Assembly: GCA_963556695.1 (NCBI GenBank)
Contig: CAUWAG010000004.1
Coordinates: 2,542,001 to 2,606,000 of the forward strand
Direction: 5' to 3'
Length of the DNA: 64,000 bases
DNA from: Anthostomella pinea
Taxonomy: Eukaryota > Ascomycota > Sordariomycetes > Xylariales > Xylariaceae
The notes beneath the pieces are model-generated. The model worked only from the letters and a program-made list of their open reading frames with translations. It was not told where the DNA came from and ran no database searches. Of the stretch, positions 46,865 to 58,708 are shown one piece after another (positions within the stretch are counted from its first letter, which is position 1; each line of letters begins with the position of its first letter). Position numbers and translations under genes: made by a program.

Positions 46865-49091
46865 GCGTTTGGAGAAAGGTAGGTCTGCCCAACAAGATCT
46901 TTATAGTTGAGGTGTGTCGGCGAGATGTATACATCGGACAGGTACGGGCAGACAATGGCTCTTAGACGATGAGTTCCACACAATACCTAGATTAGGACAG
47001 TACCTGAGGTCGCTGAGAATGAACTGCGGTTTCTTGGAGCGAAAGTGAACAGGGAACAGTGAACAGATCGTGTATTCTCTATTGAAGGCGCATATGAGGT
47101 TTTGAGAGTGCAGAGACGGTTTTCCTATACACGAAGTCATATTGACACAGCTTGCAGCTGCCTGGCGCGCAAGGGCAACGGTAGTACCCAGTCAACGCCA
47201 GCGTTTGCCGTCTGGCTGACGCAGAACATAGAAACAAACAGCCAGCTGGTTTATGGAGGATTATGAGCTCGAGTCCTTCCGTTCTAACGACGTCCTATAC
47301 CTTCTGTTTCTGACTCCTTGAGGATACGTTGACTGATGTCAGATGAGTTCTGTCGCACAACCTCATCCTGTCATGTTGCACCATCACTGTTGTTCTCTTG
47401 GGCTAGTCACAACCTACTATATGGTAAGTAACATAGCACAAACGGGGTGGTTCCGATGAGATACAGCTTACATGTGATGTGATATGTAGAAGTAGTGATC
47501 CCAACTTAGTAGGAGGTACCTTAGACGTCCCCGAGATAGATCGGATTTAAGGGGACACGGACTCCCAATGGGGCTGCATTGACTGTGGCCACTGTTTGCA
47601 GAGGCATTGCTTACATGTACCTTGGTAGCCAGTGCTTCTGAGCAGAGGATGGAGCGAGAAATAAACTTACCTCAATATAATATAGGTAAACATCGCTACT
47701 GATCGTCCTGTCTCCCCTGAGCGTCGGCCACCCATAGGGACTGAGACGGGAGGGTGGTCATTGCCAACCTGAGCGACAGCACCCAAGCGCAAATCGCTTC
47801 TAGGGGCCGCGGCGATCCGGGGCCGCCCCGGCCAATCGCGTAGACCCTTGAAGATCAAGATCAGGGGGCTGGCAGCACCCGACCCACACTTGGCGATAAG
47901 GCGCCTCTCGCCTCTCAACTTCAACCACCAGAGAGAAATAATGGCAAATTTAACATCACGAAAACTTCATTCCTCTGGATATATACTCCGCGATATATCG
48001 CGACAGCATATAAAGACGCCGTTTCTTCTGTTCGGCTCCGACCGTCCCCGCGACGTATGCAATGCGCATTCATATCTGCCCGGCGCCCAACTCTCTCTCT
48101 CTTCGCTCTAAAAGCGCCCTGGTGCCGAGGCCAAGACCCTGGGTCTTCTGGCCGTCTCGCCCAGCGAAATAAGCAACACAGCCGCACCGAACCATGCTTG
48201 GTTCCGAATTGGCAGCAAGCGTTCGTCTGAGCAGATGAATTCCAAGTGGATCGTGTGCCAGCGGACTTGTCTACTCTTTTTAGGGCTACGTGCTCGCCGC
48301 GATGAAGATGAAGATGTTGGTGAATTGTATCTCGCATGGCCGCAGTACAATACGTGATCTATCTACATTCTGAAGGCGTAAAGCATTTACGAACGTTTAT
48401 TCGATCCCGGTACACGTTGCTCTCCCACCCCGTAGCTGATCATACGGGAGTGTTTCAATGCTCCCAACACAGTCATCGGCGCTATTCCCCAGACCCCCTT
48501 TTCTCCTGTCGGTCTTTTGTTCTGGCCAGTGCTGTCACATTGACTAGGGGGGCTACCCCCTGTCAGCCACGTTGGAGCGGACTGTCAAGATCATCAATAG
48601 TCGCTATTTGGCACTGCCCGAACGACACCAACATCGTCGACGACTACTACGCGGCAGCCTTATCAGTTCTTTGGCAACTGTGCCATTGACCTGGCTTGGG
48701 AGCTAAAGAACATGACAGAATGGGGCTGCATTTTTGTTCAGTCTAGTGGCAGCATAGTCCTGTCAACCTCCTGAAATGAGCCCACCGTCACAAATCACAA
48801 TGGCAACTCTACGCGCAAGCAGCCAACGTCGGTTACCATCCAGGGACTATTGGCACTTGCGAATGGATGGTGGTCCTAGGGGTATGGCACGCTCGATATG
48901 CGTAGTCATTGATATATCGTCCCAACCCCTGGGTCTCCGTTGGAGGTTCCCTTTCTCTGACACTCCTTGCTCCCATCGTCAAGTCTGTCTCGCGACCCAA
49001 GAGCGTATCTGCTCGTCCCTCGACGTATCGCACGTCATCCTTCCGCTTATTTGCCTCCAGTCACTCATTATCACACACTATAGCCATAGCG
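46865..49091. other. Intergenic, no recognised gene
   Basis: Shared upstream region of the divergent MFS and GH16 genes. Several short frames (for example 47667-47924) lack domains. The last 200 bp before 49092 are pyrimidine-rich, typical of a fungal leader. Confidence 0.4.
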
Positions 49092-51568
49092 ATGGCTCCA
49101 TCACTCATTCGAACAGTCGGCGCTGCCGCTGTCGCCTTTGCTGCTTCCGCAAGCGCAACCCAGTCTTATAAGATCTCTGAAGTTTACGACGCTACTAACT
49201 TCTTTGACAAGTTCGACTTCGTCACTGTAAGTCTCTAATATAGGGGGGCCCCGTACTAGAGAGACAGTTGCTGATCTTCTGTCTGTAGAGTGCGGATCCC
49301 AACGGCGGTTATGTTCAATTTCAGAGTTATGATGACGCGAAGACTCTTGGGCTCGTCGGCTACCAAGCTGATGGGATGTATATCGGTGCCGACCATGCGA
49401 ACACGTACTCGGTCTCGAGCGGTGGCCGAAAGAGTGTGAGAGTGGAGAGCCACAACGTCTACAACCACGGTCTTGTCATCGCAGACTTCACACATCTTCC
49501 CAAGCCAACTTGTGGAGCATGGCCTTCTTTGTAAGGAGCTCATCGAGTCACACATAGCCGGAATTCATACTGACGACTGCGTAGCTGGTTCTTTGGCGAG
49601 CCTTGGCCCAGCAAGGGCGAGATAGATATCTACGAGAACTGGAATGACCTGAACTTCAACCGGCACACCGCACACGTCGACTCTCCCAGCAAGGTGGGCG
49701 AGTGCACGATTGTGAGCGACGGCATGACGTCGACTATCGACTCGCCCAACTGCTACGACTTTGCTGAGGGCCAGTGGAACTACCAAGGCTGCTCAGCTTC
49801 GGACTATTCTCCGACATTTGGTTCTCCCGCTGGCGGCGTCTTCGCCATGGAGTGGACCAGCGACTACATAAAGATCTGGGACTGGACCCGGTCTGCCGTG
49901 CCTGCGGACATCCTGAGTGGCAACCCGGCGCCCAGCTCGCTGTGGGGCACACCGTCGTACATGATCAAGTCGTGCGACATTGATGCGGCTTTCAAGGACA
50001 TGAAGATGGTCCTGAACATCGACTTCTGTGGTGTTGCCGGCCAAACCGACAAATGGGGCGCCAGCTGCAGCGCGTCCACAGGCTACGACACTTGCGCGTC
50101 ATATGTCGCGGCGAAGCACGATGATTTCCAGGATGCCTATTTCAAGGTGAAGGACATCAAGTATTACAATCTCGTAGAAAACGCTGTTTCGTCAACTTCG
50201 TCCGCTGTGTCCAGCACCTCTTCTTCCGTCTCCAGCACCTCTTCGAGAGTCTCCAGCACTTCTTCGAGGGTCTCTAGCACATCGCCAACGGTTTCCAGCA
50301 CCTCACCGACTGTCTCTAGCAGATCGTCGACCATGTCGACGTCCTCAGCACGAACTAGCTCCGCCACATCATCTGCCTCGATCAGCAGCTCCTCGGCCTC
50401 AGTTTCCGTTTCAGCGAGCTCATCCGCCCATATCATCTCAAGCCACTCCGGCTCTTCACACATGCCGAGTGTTGTGACCTCATCTCACCACTTCGCAAAC
50501 TCAAGCACCACTGCTTCACCGACACCGACTTCATCCGGAGTCACCGAAATGACTACGTCGACCATCTATGCTACCAGCGTGCACACCATCACATCGTGTG
50601 CGCCGACTGTCACGAACTGCTTAGCTCGCGGCTACGTGACCACCGAGATCATCTCCGTTGGAACCACCGTGTGCCCAGTGACAGCCACTGGCTCCCACCC
50701 CAAGCCGACAACCACTGCCGTTGCAGGCGTCCCCGGAGGCTACATCACGAGCACCATCGAGGTGACCAAGACCTACACCATCACGTCTTGCAAGCCCACC
50801 GTCACCAACTGCCCCGTCGGCTCCGTCACTAGTGAGATCTACGTCACGACCACTGTCTGCCCCGTCGACAGCGGCAGCTACGCTACCGGCACCTTCGGCG
50901 CCTCGGCCACCGATGCTGTCACTGCTCCCGGCTCAACTGGAACTGGCTCTGCTGGCACCGGCTCCGACTCTGGCACCGGCTCCGACTCTGGCACCGGCTC
51001 CGACTCTGGCACCGGCTCCGGCTCTGGATCTGGCTCTGGATCTGGCTCTGGATCAAACTCCGGCTCTGGATCCGACTCTGGCATCGAAAACGGCAGCGCC
51101 ACCAACCCCGCCACTGTCGTCGCTACCCAGCCTGCTTCGGGAGGCGCGGTCAGCACCTACACGCCCGATACCACCGCCATCGCCGTGACAGAGAGAGGCA
51201 GCACGATGGTCGTAGAGACCACGACGACGACCTCGACCATGTATCTCGCGACGACGGCCCACATGTCGGCGGCGGCGGCGAGCAGCAGTGCCGGTGCCGG
51301 TACCGAGAGCAGCGGCGGCAACGTCGAGGTCATCGTCACCGCGACCGTGGTCCCCGTCACCAGCGCCGGGATGGGCTACAATGCCACTCTGACAACGTCC
51401 GTCTCGCCGGCCAAGGGCACGGCGCCGGGCTCGATGGGTGGCGGTTATGCGAGTGGGTGCTATGGCTCTGGCTGTGAGACTGTACCGGTCACCGTTAGTG
51501 GGACCGTCAAGACGGGGGCTAGTGTTGCGCTTATGGGTTTGGCTGGCTTATTTGCTCTTGCTATGTAA
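49092..51568 (+). CDS. GH16 beta-glucanase-type wall enzyme with GPI-type tail
   Basis: Three exons: 49092..49226, 49289..49530 and 49585..51568, giving 786 residues; introns have GTAAGT/GTAAGG donors and GTAG acceptors. A signal peptide ([22 protein letters not shown]) leads into a GH16 domain of about 270 residues. The catalytic ExDxxE motif is GEIDIYEN, E138 nucleophile, D140, E143 acid/base. Neighbouring landmarks are [33 protein letters not shown] and HVDSPS. A long Ser/Thr-rich region follows, then two Cys-containing repeats ([22 protein letters not shown], each closing with TTVCPV), a Gly-Ser-Asp tract and a hydrophobic C terminus ([17 protein letters not shown]) as in GPI-anchored proteins. 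By family it cuts beta-1,3(4)-glucan; acting on its own cell wall from a GPI anchor is inference. Confidence 0.9.
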
Positions 51569-51718
51569 GCGATCGTGTACATAAGGTAGCGTGGTTTGGG
51601 GGTTTCTAGTGTTTTTAGATACATGCGTAGTACTTGAATTTTGTATAACCAATATTAATAGGTATTCACAATGCCTTTGTCTGAGTCTATGTCGCATATC
51701 GTCAGGGCAACCAACGGA

Positions 51719-52417
51719 CTAGGATCCGTCACTAAGTAGCATTGCTATGACTAACCCTAAGCAAACTGGCGGACAGTCATCACGTGGTCCTTCGTCCAAA
51801 AGGATCTCTACGGCACGGGTCAACTCGTCTACTGCAGGAAACTTGTCCGAAACCTTAGCCAATGTGTTGATCTCCACGAGGCATTCCATTATGAGAACTC
51901 GGTGCTGTTGCCACTTCTGCTCCTCCTCGAGAGTCTCCCAGTGGCCCTTCGGGTCATAAATGCCGCTGAATCCGGGATGAATGCGTATGAATCTGTTGCT
52001 GGCGTAATGTCGGATGGCGTAGAAGAAATGCAATGCCGAGAGCGACGTAGAAGCGGGTATGAATAGGGGCTCTAAGGCATCAAACTTCTGCCCCAGAACT
52101 GCGTCATTGTCGACTCTGAGGTAGTTCGCCATCGGTACTTCGCGACCAATGGTGGATTCGTGAACGGCGGCGAATAGGGGAAGGTCATTACCGCTGCCGC
52201 TCGGCAAGGTCCAGGTCCCCGTTGCGATACTTAGACCAAGCTTCGCAAATGGCCTTCCGCATGGTCCCTCGATCCCATAGAAGGACTCGGAATCTCCAGA
52301 AAAGTTCGTCTGGGCTCGGTAGAATCTATGGCCCGTAAAGGATGTCTTCGTCGGGGACATCTGAGACTGAGTTAGCGCACTGCTGAGTACATTTACACAT
52401 CGTATACCTACCATCAT
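51719..52417 (-). CDS. Hypothetical protein, 5' end unresolved
   Basis: 232 codons from ATG 52417 to a stop at 51719. I recognise no family. The better-looking part starts near FYGIEGPCGRPFAKLG and includes FYAIRHYASNRFIRIHPGFSGIYDPKG, with a final helix-rich segment (HRVLIMECLVEINTLA). The first 20 codons are probably not translated as such: the frame just upstream (52418-52598, MHNIVAVLRRVWVILTPRAE ... EYEIDELMIEFTADDG) also looks coding and ends at a GTAGGT, so a two-exon gene is likely, but no acceptor gave a convincing join. No signal peptide or motif. Convergent with the GH16 gene, 150 bp between stops. Confidence 0.5.
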   Translation of the reverse strand: MMVGIRCVNVLSSALTQSQMSPTKTSFTGHRFYRAQTNFSGDSESFYGIEGPCGRPFAKLGLSIATGTWTLPSGSGNDLPLFAAVHESTIGREVPMANYLRVDNDAVLGQKFDALEPLFIPASTSLSALHFFYAIRHYASNRFIRIHPGFSGIYDPKGHWETLEEEQKWQQHRVLIMECLVEINTLAKVSDKFPAVDELTRAVEILLDEGPRDDCPPVCLGLVIAMLLSDGS

Positions 52418-52622
52418 CAGCAGTGAACTCGATCATAAGCTCATCGATTTCGTACTCAAAATTCTCAAGGTTTAACGAAGCGAATCGGCTGTTGATTCCA
52501 GATGACATCTCGGCAAGGCCGTCATTCGTGTCTGTTGTGTTCTCCGCCCGAGGGGTTAAGATGACCCATACTCGACGAAGCACGGCAACGATATTGTGCA
52601 TGTGATGCGTCGTCGGCAGCAA

Positions 52623-53020
52623 TCGACTCTGTCGTTGCTATCTGCCTGAAACTTCCAAATCTCTCTTCAAGTCAATCGAGAAAAAGCGGCGCCGCTCGAT
52701 GGCTAGGTCTGCGGCTAGTTACCCGGGCGAGGGCACCCGTAGCCAAGCGACTTGGAGTAAATAATAGAGCATATAAGTATACCAATTACTTGTCCAGTAA
52801 TTTAAGGCATCCCCGGGAGGCGAAGGAACCTGTAGTACGTGTTTGAGGCCTTGAAAGTCCCGAATAAGTTAGCAGGCGCATATACTCACCTACATCTTGG
52901 GATCCATCATACTGTACCATGCTGCGTTTTGCAACATCAACCGCGAGGTATTCGGGTTTTTTCTTTCATTTAGTGCCACCAGGAGCCAAAGAGTAGGCTT
53001 TGGTGCTGTACAGTAGGTGC
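52623..53020. other. Intergenic, no recognised gene
   Basis: Upstream flank of the hypothetical gene; nothing recognised. Confidence 0.4.
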
Positions 53021-53940
53021 TCAGCACGATACCAATGAGCGGCGACTAAGTCGTGGTTCTCGACCAGGCTTGTGTTCGACCAGGCTTCTGAAACTTTTTG
53101 AGCCATAGTCATCGTTAGTGGTCCAGTCTGGGTCAGCAGCGACATCAGCTCGTGTGGGAGTCTGTTTCGGGGCTATAGATATCATCTCGTACGCGAGTCG
53201 CTGCCGATGGAAACGGCGGTACGGGCGCTCTCGGTTGACCGAAGCCAGCAGCGTAGGAATGCTGACCATGATAATGAATCGTGGTGATCGTCATGGAATA
53301 TCCTAGCGGGAGCTCACCGCTGAAGCCATCGCCTTGGCGCATCAGGCCGAAGCATTGTGGATTGCTCGGGAGCGAATGCTCATCGGGATGAGGGTCGTTA
53401 CTCATGGCTGCTGCGACGTCCCTTTGTCGCTGGTCAGACCTTCGTGTGGTTCGCATGTAGCAAACCCACCGGCGAGATCAATCTCCACCCTCTCCATGAG
53501 TTTATCGAGCCTGGCCACAAACTCGCGGTCGTCTTTGGTCGTTGGAGGGTTGCTGGTTAAAGACGTGCCGCATAGAGGTTCTCGAAACCGCCGATGCACA
53601 CGCAGGCCGGCTCGACAGTCTGAAAATGCGATCTTCGCCACCCATATTTGTCGCTGCCGCTACTAATTTCTAATGCGGTCCAGTCTTCGTCGTGTTCTTT
53701 CTGTGGGATTCCTTCCGAGGTGCTCGGTCGCGTCCTGCAGCAGAGCTTCCAAGTCGATGTCGGTAAACCTTGAGTGAAGGGTGATATAACCCTCGTTGGG
53801 AGGTACGAGGTGAAGCTTGAGTAAGTTACAACTGGTATGGAATCCGCGGGGGCGAAAGAGACAGGGTATGACCGAAAACAGAGAAGAATCATTTTTACAG
53901 AAAGTGATGTCTCAGAGGGTGGTGTGTGGGCGGTTCTCAT
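53021..53940 (-). other. Possible broken or multi-exon hypothetical gene
   Basis: Four overlapping minus-strand frames with coding-like composition: 53940-53557, 53641-53402, 53456-53145 and 53269-53021. They include DDREFVARLDKLMERVEID, NPQCFGLMRQGDGF and VNRERPYRRFHRQRLAYEMI. I could not join them by consensus splice sites in one frame, so this is either a gene with introns I mis-see or a decayed one. No family recognised. It lies at the edge of the AT-rich block, where decay is common. Confidence 0.3.
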
Positions 53941-55283
53941 CTGTTCCCCAGCGACGAGTTAGACGGGAAGGACACTCTGTGTTTATATAGCTTGAGAATC
54001 CAGCTAATAGCAAGAAGGAAACAGCTCTTGATATAGCTATCACGTAGCCAACTACCTAAGGTAAGCATTGGTTTTGAGAATTTGACAGCATTCACGGGTC
54101 GTTAATGCCTTCTTTTAACAAGCTGCCACAGTACGACTGTTGGTGACTCCAGAATGACTTCTATTGATAAACATGAAGAGGAAAGGAAACTGTGAAGCTA
54201 GCTAGAAGACATGGTCCGGTATATATAGGGGTCAATCCTGTGGGCTACTCATTGTCGTAACACAAGCTCCTTCGATAAGCTGCAAACTGAGTAAGAGGTA
54301 TAAATATCGATTACAATAATGTGTCACTTGTTTGCAATGGGCGTATTAGTTACTAGACAGCGACATAGAAGTGCTCATCAAAGCCTAATCCCACATAATG
54401 CATGCAATAAGGGCGTACGGTCTATAAAGCTTACACAACAAGTAGATGTTCAAGGTAAAATTGAGTAGTAGGTCATCGGTTGACACATATTAATTTCGTT
54501 AACCCTTAAACATTACATTTATATAACTAACTCGATGAGATTAAATCTGGAAAAAAAAAACTACGCGTTGTATATAATATAAACTTAATATTGAAGTTGA
54601 ATAAATTAAATCTTTTAAATAAAATAAAACAAAAGTTCGTACGAGCGTTAATTATCAAATTATTAATACCGGTTTATATAAAAGTAAATATAAAAACTAA
54701 CGGCTATTATAACTTATCTTAACGCGACGCTTATTAAGCTAATTATAAAACACTTATAAAGCATTTCAAGCATTTGAGCCTATTAAAATTTATTTATGAA
54801 CGTATTGATAACGCTTAAATATCTTGTAAAATATAAAAAGGTTAATAATTGAAGATAAAAACCCATTTAATTAAACACAGCTTTTAGTTTTAATTAATTA
54901 AATCATTTAATTTAACTTTAAAACTCTTTATTTCGTTAAAGAACAAAGCCTTTATATTAAATATCAGTTATAACGATTTTTTAACTTAAATAATTAAAAA
55001 TTCACCTTTAATAATTAAATAACGATCAATTTCGGTTAATTTTTAAAATTGGTAATAATTTAAAAACGTTAAGAACGATAAAACTTAGATATAAAACGTA
55101 TTAATGTCGTTGTTACTAAATAATTATAAAATTAAAAGGTTGTAATATTTAAAAAAATAAGTTTAAGAGCTTCAAAATTATGTAGCCTTTTATTTAAATT
55201 CATAATAGCTTTTTACTCAAATATTTAAACTTTATATTAAATTAAAAAAATTGCTAACAATAAAATTCAAGCCTTTAAACATC
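53941..55283. other. Transition into AT-rich, gene-free block
   Basis: Composition falls from normal to strongly AT-rich at about 54480. No open frame of note. Looks like RIP-mutated repeat DNA whose family cannot be read. Confidence 0.6.
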
Positions 55284-55499
55284 TGTCACGGCGAGCGTAC
55301 TGAGGAGCTGGGACATAGCCGGCAGCAAGCAGCTATTACTCTATTGACGAGAATATCAAGACTAGAGAGAAAAGGAAGAGAGAGAGAGAGAGATAGGTAC
55401 AGTGGGAGGTTGCCCCTTTAAGGGGATCCTTTGGTCAGATCCTTCCCCTATTGGGAAGTATCCGCTTGTCATGTGGGAAGGTCTGTGCAGGCCATCACA
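55284..55499. repeat. Solo LTR, TGTCACGG...CATCACA family
   Basis: 216 bp, from TGTCACGG to CCATCACA. Flanks ACATC (55279-55283) and ACATT (55500-55504) match at four of five bases, the mismatch being C/T. It includes an AG microsatellite (about 55376-55393). Only the ends and the GATCCTT boxes resemble the other members, so it is a separate subfamily. Confidence 0.78.
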
Positions 55500-56273
55500 A
55501 CATTTATACAAGCTATGATTAGCTTTATATAATGTTAATTATTGACAAATATTTTGAAAATAAAATAAAAGAATAATAGCGTAATTAAAAATTAAACCTA
55601 AGTCCGTTGATTAATTTTATTTCGAAGATTTTCAACTTGCTTTAAATTTTTTTTTAGCCGGGTTAAAAACATTTCCGTTTTAAACTATTAAATAACCTTG
55701 CCGTTAATATATGTAGAATCTGTTTTTTTAATCGTGTATATAAATTTTTAAAACAGTTATATAGTTATGAATAAGCCAGGGAAAAATTTACGTAATTAAT
55801 AAACGCGCCACGTAAAAAAATAATGCTACTTATATATTCGTTTGATTTTTCTTTAAACACGAGCGAATTAACCTTTTTTAAGCTCGGTAAACACAACGTA
55901 TATTATAAGGTTCATACGTACCCTTTGAGCTTTTAATTTTTTTTTAAAAGAATGCTAGTAATTAAACTTAAACGTTTAAATATTTTGAAATGCTATAACT
56001 AGTCCTATATGATATTATTTATCGGTAAATACGTTTATATTAAAAAATTTATTACGAGACTAAGGTTTAAACTTAAAACTAAAACGAAATCCACTTTAAA
56101 AAGCTCGATTAGCTGTAAGGGTATTGCACCGGCATGTCAGGCCGACTGGTGACCGATCGGAGCCCTAAGGCTCCACTACCACATTTCCTAAAACGCCTAA
56201 TTTCTACAAACATACCAGGATATATTGAAGTATCCTCATACACCTACTTCTTGGGATCACCGCTATCACCTTG
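55500..56273. other. AT-rich gene-free DNA
   Basis: Strongly AT-rich to about 56100, then a short normal-GC piece (56115-56200) before the Copia solo LTR. No gene. Confidence 0.6.
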
Positions 56274-56422
56274 TGTTGAATACACCGATGTTAATTGATG
56301 CTATTGATTGTCCTGCTCTGCGTGAAGAGCTTGATCATCTGTCTTCTTGGTGGGTCAGATGCCCTGTGCGTCTCTGCCCCACTGGAGATCTTCCGGTGTC
56401 TATCTCCGGCTCCCATTTAACA
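56274..56422 (-). repeat. Solo Copia LTR
   Basis: 149 bp, from TGTTGAAT to ATTTAACA, the LTR of the 2.4-kb Copia element in inverse orientation. A perfect duplication CCTTG flanks it (56269-56273 and 56423-56427). Confidence 0.93.
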
Positions 56423-57537
56423 CCTTGCTTCAGCATTCAGCTACCTTAACCCTTAATACAACCTTAGCGTAAGAAAATTTGATACTCGACGAAAATATTA
56501 TGAATAATAGTGTTACAGTTATAATAATTAATATAAAGCTATATGGTTATATATTCTAAAACAAAAAAATCATATTTAAAGATACGATCGATGTAAAAGC
56601 ATTTTCTAGCTGAAAAGTATATAGTTAAAAGGTGATATTAAAAGTAAAAAAAAATTTAATACTACAAAACCCGGTAAAATCGCTTAATTAAAAAAGCGGT
56701 AAAGCTTTTCAAAAGTATTATTATTATTACCTTGCGATTTTATTATAAATCTAAATGAATTGAGCCTTTTTAAGCTTAAAAGCACGTAGTTAAACAAGTA
56801 AATTATTAGATGTAAATAAATAATTAAGAAAATATTATTAGTATTTTCTTTTGATTTTCATAATAAATTCGAATAAATTAACTCTTTATATATATATTAA
56901 AGCCTTGGTTATATACTTGCTTACTTCTTACTTGCTTTTTTTTCTTTTAATTTCTTTAACTTTTTTTTAAAAAGTATTAAGTAATTACTTTTTTAAAGTT
57001 ATTTCGTTATTTATTAAAATACTTATTGTTTTTGAAAAAGCTATTTAATTAAACTTACTGCTATATATTTAGCTTGATAATATAACCGATGTTAAAATAC
57101 TTTTTCATTTTTAAAAAGCGTTACTTAATATTTTAACGTTTCTATAGTAAATATTTTTTAAAAAAGCTAATACAGTATTTTTTAAAGTAATAAAAATGGT
57201 TTGGAATATTTATACTTATTGACAATATATAAAATAAAATATAAAATAAAATATAAAATAATAAAACAATAATAACAAAGCAGCTTAATTTTTAATAAGG
57301 AGACTTTAAAGTTAAGTAGCAGTTAAATCATAAAGCTAAATATTAAAACATAAAAAACTAACATTTTTTTAAGTAATAGAACGCGGCTATAGAAATAACC
57401 TTAACATTAAAACTTTTAAAGCTTTTTTTTTTGTGACGAGCCGTCTAACCTATAAGGCTAAAGGGTTCTATAGGGTTTATGTTCTGGGGTAAGTCAATAC
57501 AAAGGACGATAAAGGATAAGTGTGTCCGCCCCATAAT
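56423..57537. other. AT-rich gene-free DNA
   Basis: Strongly AT-rich with A- and T-runs and a short ATAAAATAAAAT array near 57230-57260. No coding signal. Confidence 0.6.
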
Positions 57538-57783
57538 TGTGATGGATCTGACATCCATCCATCCATTCACGGTGGTACGTGCGCTCATCAGGTGATCTGG
57601 TGGGGTGGATGCGTTGCCCCGCTGCACTCACTATAGATAATTGTGGAGCGGGATTGAAGATCTAATCCCCCACCAGAATTGGCTGGTGGTTCTGATCCTT
57701 CTTCCCTCCTCACCAGTAGATTCTTATTCATCTGGAGTAATAGATGGGCATCTTCGTCCTGAGCTGCCAGCTGTTCCGTGACA
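57538..57783. repeat. Solo LTR, TGTGATGG...CGTGACA family
   Basis: 246 bp, nearly identical to 25969-26214 in the opposite orientation and the same length. A perfect duplication ATAAT flanks it (57533-57537 and 57784-57788). Confidence 0.9.
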
Positions 57784-57908
57784 ATAATTCAGAGCTCTAG
57801 TAGGTCTGGGACAACCAGTTGTCTAGGAGGTCACGTGCTGTCACGTGATCTCAGGACCATCACCAATGGTCGCAATGTAGCAACCATTATAATATCTTTA
57901 TTGTTTCC

Positions 57909-58163
57909 TGTGACGGTCTGACCTCCTGGAAGTCTGTCAAGCCATCAGGGTGGCCTGTGCGCAGCATCACATGACCTGGCGCACAAGACGTGTGGCCACA
58001 ACTGTACTAGGCTAGGTAATAGTGGGGCGGATAGAAGGATCATTAATCCCACCAGAATTGGCTGGCGGGTCAGATCCTTCTTTCCCTCCCCACCAAGAGA
58101 TTCTTACACGTAGGTAGTGCAATCAGGACTTTTATGTCCTCATCCTATTTACGCTTCGTGACA
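57909..58163. repeat. Solo LTR, related TGTGACGG subfamily
   Basis: 255 bp, from TGTGACGG to TTCGTGACA, flanked by a perfect duplication TTTCC (57904-57908 and 58164-58168). Shares CCCACCAGAATTGGCTGG and TCAGATCCTTCTTTCCCTCC-type boxes with 57538, but the first half differs. Confidence 0.88.
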
Positions 58164-58510
58164 TTTCCGCTTAGTTACGTAACAGCTAGTTAGTTTCGTA
58201 ATTTAAGCGACTTATAAGTTAACATTTATAGTAATAATTAGGAAATCTTTAGTATTATTAACAATATAATTAGCTATAATATTATAAGTTATAATTTATA
58301 AAAAGACTAATTTATAAGCGATTAATCAAGACTTAGTTATACGTTCGCTTATTAAATGAAAGAAAATGCCTTATAAAATTTAACCTGTAAAAATAAAAGC
58401 GGTATTAAAAATCTCGTCATCTTATAAATATCAAAAGATTTAAACCTTTAAAAATGCAGACTTTTTTAGTAGTAGCTAACGGAGATTGCCGTCATCCGAT
58501 AACCGTCAGC
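58164..58510. other. AT-rich gene-free DNA
   Basis: AT-rich, no open frame; the last AT-rich piece before the gene-dense end of the window. Confidence 0.55.
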
Positions 58511-58708
58511 TGTTAGATACTAGCACAAATGATGTCACGTGTGACGGTGTACAGCTGTATCCACCTGGTTGGATGCTGAGTCATCAGGTCACGTGTAGAT
58601 TAGATAAGGAGACCAGGACCATATGAGCTGCAGCCTCGGCTGTACGCACACCTGTTCCTTTTCTCCCACCTTGTCGTTTTTTCGCAATCAACATCCGTGT
58701 ATTCAACA
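58511..58708 (+). repeat. Solo LTR, third Copia-type variant
   Basis: 198 bp, from TGTTAGAT to ATTCAACA, flanked by a perfect duplication TCAGC (58506-58510 and 58709-58713). Only the last 24 bp (CAATCAACATCCGTGTATTC plus AACA) match the Copia LTR of the window; the rest is unrelated. Confidence 0.85.

Noticed and set aside
55376..55393. AG microsatellite
   Set aside because: Part of the solo LTR at 55284-55499; nothing separate to report.
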